DNA of 13,427 nt, taken from Faecalimonas sp. (GTDB taxonomy: Bacteria; Bacillota_A; Clostridia; Lachnospirales; Lachnospiraceae). The position numbers and the translations under genes were made by a program. Below the pieces are notes generated by a model. It was not told the origin of the DNA and searched no databases. It saw only the letters and a program-made list of their open reading frames with translations. Below, in pieces: positions 1-4,958 of the stretch (position 1 is its first letter; each line of letters begins with the position of its first letter). The stretch lies in the NCBI GenBank assembly GCA_026169575.1, contig JAPFCT010000009.1, positions 1 to 13,427 of the forward strand, read 5' to 3'.

Positions 1-108
1 ATTCAATCTTTTAAGAGTAGACTTTAGAAAAGAATTTTATTTTTAATACTAAAGCATTTTATTGGAACTATATTTTTCAGGAAATCTGCTTGTGGCAATT
101 TCCATTTT
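1..108. other. AT-rich upstream region, promoter not resolved
   Basis: No coding region can be supported here. The stretch is very AT-rich and must contain the promoter of the Asp leader/aspS transcript. The best -10 candidate is TAATAC at 44-49, but no good -35 hexamer lies 16-18 bases upstream of it. TATATT at 69-74 is an alternative, also without a convincing -35. I therefore do not assign a promoter. Confidence 0.4.
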
Positions 109-120
109 AGGAGGTATCTT

Positions 121-168
121 ATGTTTCAGAATTTATTTCAGAAACTGAACAGGGACGACGATTGTTAG
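121..168 (+). CDS. Asp-codon leader peptide of the aspS attenuator (15 aa)
   Basis: This is a short ORF encoding MFQNLFQKLNRDDDC. A perfect AGGAGG ribosome binding site at 109-114 sits six bases before the ATG. Codons 12-14 are three consecutive Asp codons (GAC GAC GAT, 154-162), followed by one Cys codon and TAG. The stop codon overlaps the 5' base of a 15-bp hairpin (167-203), and an intrinsic terminator follows at 240-279. The next long gene is an aspartyl-tRNA synthetase. Tandem codons for the amino acid charged by the downstream enzyme are the hallmark of ribosome-mediated attenuation, as in the E. coli pheST leader. The peptide probably has no function beyond positioning the ribosome. 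I see all of the sequence elements directly; the regulatory role is inferred. Confidence 0.82.
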   Translation: MFQNLFQKLNRDDDC

Positions 169-279
169 CGTTTGTATCTGTAATTTTCACAGGTACAAGC
201 GCTGATTGTGTTGTGCCTGTGTGGGATATCTTGTCACATACCACACCGGTGAAGTTTTCTTTGCTCGTGTGGTTTTTTT
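167..279 (+). promoter_or_regulatory. Five-segment ribosome-mediated attenuator (Asp-tRNA sensing)
   Basis: Five RNA segments form a chain of alternative pairings. Pairing 1:2 is 167-181 with 189-203: 15 bp, two of them G-U, with a 7-base loop. Pairing 2:3 is 188-198 with 211-221: 11 bp, one G-U. Pairing 3:4 is 214-224 with 241-251: 10 bp around one mismatch. Pairing 4:5 is the terminator, 240-254 with 259-273. Pairs 1:2 and 3:4 can coexist (read-through). Pairs 2:3 and 4:5 can coexist (termination). A ribosome waiting at Asp codons 154-162 leaves segment 1 mostly free, favouring 1:2 then 3:4 and read-through. A ribosome reaching the stop at 166-168 covers segment 1, freeing segment 2 to take segment 3, so the terminator forms. 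Low Asp-tRNA should therefore switch aspS on. The pairings are visible in the sequence; the switching order is inference. Confidence 0.72.
240..279 (+). terminator. Intrinsic terminator of the aspS leader
   Basis: ACCACAC (240-246) pairs with GTGTGGT (267-273). Past a C/C mismatch (247/266) the helix continues as GGTGAAG (248-254) with CTTTGCT (259-265), closing a TTTT loop. Seven T residues (273-279) follow. It lies between the leader peptide and aspS, and its 5' arm can instead pair with 214-224. Confidence 0.85.
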
Positions 280-331
280 GTATCCTTTTTGCTTCCGCGC
301 GGGCACATGATTTTTGAAAGAAGGTGATCGC

Positions 332-388
332 ATGGAACATAGAGACGATGTTCTTACGGATTGGATTTATTTTCCGAACATGGTGTAA
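332..388 (+). CDS. Second small ORF in the aspS leader (18 aa, Asp-rich)
   Basis: This ORF encodes MEHRDDVLTDWIYFPNMV. AAGGTG at 321-326 is a reasonable ribosome binding site five bases before the ATG. Three of its 18 codons are Asp, two of them adjacent at codons 5-6. It lies after the leader terminator, so it would be transcribed only on read-through. Its stop is 28 bases before the aspS start. The ORF sits inside the loop of a possible 11-bp long-range pairing (281-291 with 399-409) that would bury the aspS Shine-Dalgarno. It may be a second translational control element or may be fortuitous. No homology is recognised. Confidence 0.42.
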   Translation: MEHRDDVLTDWIYFPNMV

Positions 389-416
389 AAACGCAACTCA
401 GAAAGGATGATGACTT

Positions 417-1727
417 ATGAAACAAATCAAAGAATATCAGAATGTGACTACAATCGAAGTCGAAGAAATAAATCAATATATTGGAAAGACCATTCAGATT
501 CACGGAAGTATTTATAAAATCAGGAAAATGAAAGGCTTTTCTTTTGTGCTTCTCAGGACAAAACGAACAGTTGTCCAGTGCACTGCGAAAGAAGATTTCT
601 CTCTTCCCTTACCTGAAAGCTGTGTGATTCTGACTGCCTCTGTCGTATCAGAACCCCGAAGTAAATGTGGCTTTGAACTTCGGATTCAGAACTTATCTGT
701 GTTAAGCCAGCCTTCAGAACCGTCCCCTATTGTGATCAATCAAAAAACTGTGGACACTTCCATCGAGCATCTGCTAGACTTTCGCCCAATTACCCTCCGC
801 AACGAAAAAGAACGGGCGGTCTTTAAACTGCAGGAAGGAATCTGTCAGGCAGTCCGAGAATTTCTCTGCAGCGAACATTTTACAGAAATTCACTCCCCAA
901 AGCTTGTGCAGGCGGGTGCTGAAGGTGGTGCCAACCTCTTCTGCCTCGATTATTTTGGTCAGAAAGCCTTCCTAGCGCAGAGTCCTCAATTCTACAAGCA
1001 AATGATGGTCGGCGTGTTTGAACGCGTATTTGAAATCGCTCCGGTATTCCGCGCAGAAAAACACGACACCTCCAGACATTTAAATGAATATACGAGCATT
1101 GACCTTGAAATGGGATATCTTCATTCTTTTGAGGATATTATGGTGCTCGAACTTTCCATGCTAAAACACATGATGTCTTTTCTTTCCCATCACTATCATC
1201 AGGAAATCCAGCTTCTGCAGATTACTCTCCCGGAGATCGAGGCAATCCCTGCTCTCCATTTCCGAGAAGCAAAAGAAAAAATTTCCGAAGCTTACCACCG
1301 TCCGGTCAAGGACTGGGAAGACTTTGAGCCGGAAGAAGAAAAATTACTGTCCGAACTGATTTTCAAAGAAACCAGAAGTGAATTTGTCTTTGTCACGCAT
1401 TACCCAAGCAGTAAACGTCCCTTCTATACAATGAACAGCCCGGAAAATTCTGCTGAAACCGAGAGTTTTGACTTGATTTTCCGCGGATTGGAAGTCACAA
1501 CCGGCGGACAGCGCATTCATAATTACAAAGAACAAGCTGCCAAAATGAAAGAACGTGGAATGGATCTCGCTCTCTTTGAAAGCTATCTCATGATGCACAA
1601 ATGCGGAATGCCTCCACACGGCGGACTTGGTCTTGGTCTGGAGCGTCTGACCGCACAACTACTCGGATTTGAAAATGTAAGATATGCAACACTCTTTCCG
1701 AGAGATGTACACAGACTGATTCCTTAA
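417..1727 (+). CDS. aspS: Aspartate--tRNA ligase, archaeal/eukaryal type (tRNA-Asp/Asn)
   Basis: This class II synthetase activates Asp with ATP and charges tRNA-Asp, and possibly tRNA-Asn for the GatCAB amidation route, in the cytoplasm. At 436 aa it lacks the GAD insertion that makes ordinary bacterial AspRS about 590 aa, so it belongs to the archaeal/eukaryal genre (AspRS2). An N-terminal OB-fold anticodon-binding domain covers about residues 20-100. The Asp-pocket motif QSPQFYKQ is at 188-195, motif 2 FRAE at 211-214, and motif 3 GLGLGLER at 403-410. Where archaeal enzymes read GWVW (discriminating) or GWVH (non-discriminating), this one reads GSIY at 30-33, so tRNA specificity cannot be called. 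AAAGGA at 402-407 is the ribosome binding site. The gene follows the Asp-codon attenuator. No terminator is evident before the next promoter at 1747. A second, standard AspRS may exist elsewhere in the genome; this window cannot show it. Confidence 0.93.
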   Translation: MKQIKEYQNVTTIEVEEINQYIGKTIQIHGSIYKIRKMKGFSFVLLRTKRTVVQCTAKEDFSLPLPESCVILTASVVSEPRSKCGFELRIQNLSVLSQPSEPSPIVINQKTVDTSIEHLLDFRPITLRNEKERAVFKLQEGICQAVREFLCSEHFTEIHSPKLVQAGAEGGANLFCLDYFGQKAFLAQSPQFYKQMMVGVFERVFEIAPVFRAEKHDTSRHLNEYTSIDLEMGYLHSFEDIMVLELSMLKHMMSFLSHHYHQEIQLLQITLPEIEAIPALHFREAKEKISEAYHRPVKDWEDFEPEEEKLLSELIFKETRSEFVFVTHYPSSKRPFYTMNSPENSAETESFDLIFRGLEVTTGGQRIHNYKEQAAKMKERGMDLALFESYLMMHKCGMPPHGGLGLGLERLTAQLLGFENVRYATLFPRDVHRLIP

Positions 1728-1746
1728 GCCGTAAAATAAATTCTGC

Positions 1747-1775
1747 TTGACAAACTTCTCTTTATCGTTTATTTT
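1747..1775 (+). promoter_or_regulatory. Promoter of the TetR-family gene
   Basis: A consensus -35 TTGACA (1747-1752) is separated by 17 bases from TATTTT (1770-1775). Transcription should start near 1782, inside the palindrome at 1781-1793. Confidence 0.75.
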
Positions 1776-1780
1776 AACCT

Positions 1781-1793
1781 TGAACAACGTTCA
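1781..1793. promoter_or_regulatory. Operator copy 1, TGAACAACGTTCA
   Basis: This is a perfect inverted repeat with TGAAC arms and a 3-base AAC centre. It sits six bases after the -10 box and covers the expected start site. The identical 13-mer recurs at 2459-2471. It is probably the binding site of the TetR-family protein encoded immediately downstream, which would give autorepression. Confidence 0.72.
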
Positions 1794-1811
1794 TTTTAGA
1801 AGGAGATTTTT

Positions 1812-2381
1812 ATGAACCAAGCAGTTACTTCAAAAGAAGAAATCATTGCCGCCTGCCAGCAGATTGCAAAAGAGCAGGGACTGGAATCGATCAGTATGCG
1901 CTCCGTCGCCTCAAAATGCGGCATGGCAGTCGGCTCTGTCTACAACTATTTTCCCTCTAAATCAGAGCTTCTCTGTGCCACGATTGAGAATATCTGGAAG
2001 GATATTTTCCATATGTCTGCAAGCCAGTGTGCTTTTTCAGATTTTGTGGAATGTCTGACTTGGCTTTTTGATAGTGTGCATAGAGGCAGTCAGATGTATC
2101 CGGAATTTTTCTCCAGACACGCGATGATCTTTGCTTCTGAAGACCAGATTGCCAGACATCAGATGATGGAAAAATATTTCCGGCATTTAGAGGTGAATCT
2201 TCTGAAAGTATTGCAGAGAGACCAAAAGATCCGGGACGATGCATTTAACGAAGTGCTTACCCCCGAATTATTTATCAGCTATGTGCTGGAATTGTTTGTC
2301 TCCTCTGTATTTCATTTTCAGAAAGACTACCGCGGAATCCTCGAGATTGTCCGCCGCTGTCTCTATGCTTCTGCCCACTAA
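1812..2381 (+). CDS. TetR/AcrR-family transcriptional regulator
   Basis: This 189-aa protein has the usual TetR layout: an N-terminal three-helix DNA-binding domain (about 8-55) and a helical ligand/dimer domain. The HTH signature runs from about residue 27 (SMRSVASKCGMAVGSVYNYF), followed by PSKSELL, which is typical of the family. AGGAG at 1800-1804 is the ribosome binding site. The ligand domain gives no recognisable ligand. Identical palindromes lie in its own promoter and before the next membrane-protein pair, so it probably represses both. The fold is sure from motif recognition; the targets are inferred from the shared operator. Confidence 0.9.
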   Translation: MNQAVTSKEEIIAACQQIAKEQGLESISMRSVASKCGMAVGSVYNYFPSKSELLCATIENIWKDIFHMSASQCAFSDFVECLTWLFDSVHRGSQMYPEFFSRHAMIFASEDQIARHQMMEKYFRHLEVNLLKVLQRDQKIRDDAFNEVLTPELFISYVLELFVSSVFHFQKDYRGILEIVRRCLYASAH

Positions 2382-2458
2382 CTACTATGTTTACGACCTA
2401 TCATGTTTTAGGAAGCGGAAGCTGCCGATGGCAAAAAGCGATTTATTATACATGAATA

Positions 2459-2471
2459 TGAACAACGTTCA
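2459..2471. promoter_or_regulatory. Operator copy 2, TGAACAACGTTCA
   Basis: This is an exact second copy of the 13-bp palindrome at 1781-1793; both are followed by a T after the final A. It lies 28 bases before the ATG at 2499. A weak -10 candidate TATTAT at 2444-2449 is upstream, with CTGCCG (2422-2427) as a poor -35. This placement resembles copy 1, which also sits just after the -10. Confidence 0.7.
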
Positions 2472-2498
2472 TTCTTTTGTTTGACAGGAGGTGTCCTT

Positions 2499-2912
2499 AT
2501 GAAAATCAAAAAACAATATCTGCTGCTTCTCGCAGCGATCGTCTGGATGATCGCCGGATTTAATATTCTGCGCATCGGGATGGAAACTTATGCCGCTTAC
2601 AAAGGCATCATCAATTTTGCACTTTCTCTCCTTGTATTTCTTTTATTCTGGTTCATGGTCTTTTCCAAACTGACTGTAAAGCACACAGACCGGATTCGGA
2701 ATTACAAGGAAGAACGACAGTTTTTTCTTAACTTTTTTGATCTGAAGTCCTTTCTGATCATGGCTTTTATGATCACATTCGGAATCACGATCCGCACGTT
2801 CCACTTATTACCGAACAGATTTATCGCTGTATTTTATACCGGACTTGGCGCGGCGCTGTTTCTTGCAGGAATCACATTTGGAAGAAACTACCTTTTCCCG
2901 AAAAAACTGTAG
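2499..2912 (+). CDS. Small four-helix membrane protein, unknown function
   Basis: A 137-aa hydrophobic protein. I chose the ATG at 2499 because AGGAGG at 2486-2491 sits seven bases before it; an in-frame TTG at 2481 would put the ribosome binding site inside the gene. Predicted membrane segments lie at about 7-26, 38-57, 84-101 and 107-126. A charged loop (about 61-75, KHTDRIRNYKEER) lies between segments 2 and 3, and the C-terminus is basic. I recognise no catalytic motif or named family. It follows the TetR-type gene and its operator copy, and is 50 bases upstream of the DUF2871 gene, so the two membrane proteins are probably co-transcribed. Confidence 0.8.
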   Translation: MKIKKQYLLLLAAIVWMIAGFNILRIGMETYAAYKGIINFALSLLVFLLFWFMVFSKLTVKHTDRIRNYKEERQFFLNFFDLKSFLIMAFMITFGITIRTFHLLPNRFIAVFYTGLGAALFLAGITFGRNYLFPKKL

Positions 2913-2962
2913 CTGTAAATTAATTTCACATATTATTTTTCTATCAGGAGGTTCTATTTTCT

Positions 2963-3421
2963 ATGCGTACACAAAAGAAAACAAACACGAACACAATTAA
3001 AACATTAATGACTGCTCCTATCATCTATTTTTTCTGTTCTATGGCAGGAGGTGTTTTCTACCGGGAATTTACAAAACTATTTGATTTTACCGGGAAAACA
3101 ACCCTCGGTGTCGTACACGGACACCTGCTTCTGCTCGGGACACTGCTCTTTCTTCTGCTTGCAGTTATCTGCAAATTTACTGCACTTGGCGAACAGAAAC
3201 TGTTTCAAAGATTTTTTATCATTTATAACATCGCATTCCCTCTGATGGCAGTCACGCTTCTCGTGCGCGGGATTGTGCAAGTAACAGAGTACCCAATGAC
3301 ACGCATGTTAAACGGAATGCTCTCAGGATTTGCAGGGCTCTCCCACATTTTCCTTGCAGTAGCACTTTTCCTGTTACTTCTCGCTGTCAAAAAAGAACTC
3401 TGTGGAGAAACGGAGCGATAA
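2963..3421 (+). CDS. DUF2871-family membrane protein
   Basis: A 152-aa protein with four membrane segments (about 14-34, 48-70, 84-106, 118-142). It matches my recollection of the DUF2871 family: AGGVFYREFTK after helix 1, a VHGHLLLLG stretch at the start of helix 2, VRGIVQV at the end of helix 3 and GLSHIF in helix 4. Function is unknown. His52, His54 and His128 fall within or at the edge of predicted helices, an arrangement that could bind a metal or heme, but that is speculation. AGGAGG at 2946-2951 precedes the ATG by 11 bases. It forms a likely operon with the preceding membrane gene under the TetR-type operator. No clear terminator follows. Confidence 0.8.
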   Translation: MRTQKKTNTNTIKTLMTAPIIYFFCSMAGGVFYREFTKLFDFTGKTTLGVVHGHLLLLGTLLFLLLAVICKFTALGEQKLFQRFFIIYNIAFPLMAVTLLVRGIVQVTEYPMTRMLNGMLSGFAGLSHIFLAVALFLLLLAVKKELCGETER

Positions 3422-3423
3422 TC

Positions 3424-3462
3424 ATTTGTCAATCTTATCCGTTTAAAATATTCTTGACAAAT
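3424..3462. repeat. 9-bp inverted repeat flanking the -35 of the riboswitch promoter
   Basis: ATTTGTCAA (3424-3432) and TTGACAAAT (3454-3462) are perfect complements separated by 21 bases. The right arm contains the -35 TTGACA of the fluoride-riboswitch promoter. It could be an operator or a weak 3'-end hairpin for the DUF2871 transcript; the loop is long and no T tract follows. Confidence 0.4.
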
Positions 3463-3482
3463 ACAGCTTTTTCTCCTATTCT
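3454..3482 (+). promoter_or_regulatory. Promoter of the fluoride-riboswitch transcript
   Basis: TTGACA (3454-3459), a 17-base spacer and TATTCT (3477-3482). The expected start near 3488 coincides with the first base of the riboswitch P1 stem. Confidence 0.78.
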
Positions 3483-3487
3483 TTAAC

Positions 3488-3592
3488 AAGGGAATGAAGT
3501 TCTCCCTTAGTAACTACTAAAACCGCCAGGCGGAGTGTGCCTCCCCTGATTGCTGATGACTTCTGCTGTTTGCAGGACTCATCAGCTTTTTT
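3488..3592 (+). promoter_or_regulatory. Fluoride riboswitch (crcB motif) with expression platform
   Basis: P1 is AAGGGA (3488-3493) paired with TCCCTT (3503-3508), closing the loop ATGAAGTTC. This matches the conserved loop pattern AUGgnrUUC of crcB RNAs. It is followed by an unpaired A-rich linker, AACCGCC (3521-3527), a variable stem, and the highly conserved 3' strand GCTGATGACTTCTGC (3552-3566). Fluoride binding stabilises this fold and in most crcB RNAs turns the gene on. Here the conserved 3' strand is also the 5' arm of an intrinsic terminator, so ligand binding should block termination. The call rests on recognised consensus elements in order; no covariance search was run. Confidence 0.88.
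3552..3592 (+). terminator. Riboswitch-controlled intrinsic terminator
   Basis: GCTGATGA (3552-3559) pairs with TCATCAGC (3579-3586). After a C/C mismatch, TTCTGC (3561-3566) pairs with GCAGGA (3572-3577), closing a 5-base loop. Six T residues (3587-3592) follow. The left arm is shared with the fluoride aptamer. Confidence 0.88.
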
Positions 3593-3635
3593 GTTGCGTA
3601 ATTCTATCATTGTCTATCGGAAAGGAGAAACATAA

Positions 3636-4811
3636 ATGTTATTTAGTATTGCTATTTTGTTATTACTTGGCATGTCACTCGGCGCTCTCTGTAAAAAACT
3701 GCATCTTCCGGCGTTGACCGGAATGCTGCTTGCCGGAATCCTTCTCGGCCCTTATGCACTCAACCTGATCGATTCCTCGATCTTGTCCATATCCGCTGAT
3801 CTTCGCAAGATCGCCCTGATCATTATTTTGATCCGTGCAGGATTATCACTGAACCTGGAAGATTTGAAAAAAGTGGGACGCCCCGCGATCCTGATGTGTT
3901 TTGTTCCCGCCTGCTTTGAGATGGCAGGAATGATACTTCTCGCACCAAAGCTGCTTGGCATCACACTTCTTGATGCAGCGATTCTCGGTGCTGTCATTGC
4001 CGCGGTCTCCCCTGCTGTCATCGTTCCGACCATGGTGCGGCTTATGGAAGAAGGTCATGGCACAAAAAAAGGGATCCCACAGCTGATCCTTGCCGGAGCT
4101 TCCGTCGATGATGTATTCGTGATCGTTGTATTTACCGCCTTTACCGGACTTGCTGCCGGAAACTCCGTGTCCATCAGAAGTTTTGTCAATATTCCTGTAT
4201 CCATTTTCTTCGGAATGATCGCGGGACTTGGGATTGGTCTGCTTTTCTCGGCTTTCTTTTCCCGGATCCATATCCGGGATACTGCAAAGGTGATTCTTTT
4301 CCTCTGTATTTCCTTTTTGCTCGTCACACTGGAAGATATCTGTACAGATGTGATTCCTTTTGCTTCCCTGATCGCAGTGATGGCGATCGGGGTCGCCCTG
4401 CAGCAGAAGAATGAAGTACTTGCACTCAGACTCTCCGCGAAATGCAATAAGCTGTGGGTCGGAGCAGAGATCCTGCTCTTTGTCCTTGTCGGTGCAACGG
4501 TAGATCTTCGCTATCTGAAATCGGCCGGAGGAACCGCGGTTCTTCTGCTTCTGCTTGTCCTTCTCTTTCGGATGGCGGGTGTCTTTCTCTGTCTTTTTGG
4601 CACAAATCTTACAAAAAAGGAGCGGCTTTTCTGTATGGTCGCCTACACCCCAAAGGCAACTGTCCAGGCGGCTATTGGCGGAATCCCGCTCTCTCTTGGA
4701 CTTTCCTGCGGAAATCTCGTACTCACCGTTGCAGTTGTGGCGATCCTTCTGACAGCGCCGCTTGGAGCCTTCTGCATCGAGAACAGCTATAAAAAACTTT
4801 TAACCCGTTGA
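3636..4811 (+). CDS. Cation:proton antiporter-family protein, fluoride-riboswitch controlled
   Basis: A 391-aa integral membrane protein with about 11-13 hydrophobic helices, of the sodium/hydrogen exchanger (CPA) fold. Family features visible are LTGMLLAGILLGP (27-39), RAGL (67-70), SPAVIVP (125-131), an acidic pair in AGASVDD (153-159) at the place of the CPA ion-binding carboxylates, LVGATVDL (284-291) and TPKATVQAAIGG (338-349). It ends soon after the membrane domain, with no cytoplasmic TrkA-N/RCK regulatory domain of the Kef type. AGGAG at 3623-3627 is the ribosome binding site. Because the gene is under a fluoride riboswitch, the likely role is surviving fluoride, either by exporting it or by restoring ion/pH balance. 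Antiporters of this class are a known gene type behind crcB RNAs. The substrate cannot be read from the sequence. Confidence 0.88.
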   Translation: MLFSIAILLLLGMSLGALCKKLHLPALTGMLLAGILLGPYALNLIDSSILSISADLRKIALIIILIRAGLSLNLEDLKKVGRPAILMCFVPACFEMAGMILLAPKLLGITLLDAAILGAVIAAVSPAVIVPTMVRLMEEGHGTKKGIPQLILAGASVDDVFVIVVFTAFTGLAAGNSVSIRSFVNIPVSIFFGMIAGLGIGLLFSAFFSRIHIRDTAKVILFLCISFLLVTLEDICTDVIPFASLIAVMAIGVALQQKNEVLALRLSAKCNKLWVGAEILLFVLVGATVDLRYLKSAGGTAVLLLLLVLLFRMAGVFLCLFGTNLTKKERLFCMVAYTPKATVQAAIGGIPLSLGLSCGNLVLTVAVVAILLTAPLGAFCIENSYKKLLTR

Positions 4812-4832
4812 ATTTTCACTCTTTGAACCAAA

Positions 4833-4879
4833 AAAAAGTCCGGAATACCTGATCACGTTTTCAGGTTTCCGGACTTTTT
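4833..4879. terminator. Bidirectional terminator between convergent genes
   Basis: AAAAAGTCCGGAA (4833-4845) pairs with TTCCGGACTTTTT (4867-4879). Past one bulged T, ACCTGA (4847-4852) pairs with TCAGGT (4861-4866), closing an 8-base loop. A tracts on the left and T tracts on the right allow it to stop the antiporter transcript (+) and the ABC operon transcript (-). Confidence 0.9.
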
Positions 4880-4958
4880 CTTACCGAAATATTTCTCTGC
4901 TGACAAGTCTCTTGCCCACAGAATTTTTTCCAAATGAGAGCCTTGTTCTTTTTATCTA

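Noticed and set aside
21..49. Promoter for the aspS leader
   Set aside because: TAATAC at 44-49 is acceptable as a -10 but no -35 hexamer fits at 16-18 bases, so it was not listed as a promoter.
119..340. 73-aa open frame on the minus strand
   Set aside because: It covers the attenuator antisense, has no convincing ribosome binding site and its composition follows the inverted-repeat RNA structure.
1..416. T-box leader for aspS
   Set aside because: No conserved T-box sequence (AGGGTGGNACCGCG-like) or specifier stem I arrangement is visible; the short CCGCG at 295-299 lacks the flanking bases.
2481..2498. TTG start giving a six-residue longer membrane protein
   Set aside because: It would place the AGGAGG at 2486-2491 inside the coding region; the ATG at 2499 has ideal spacing.
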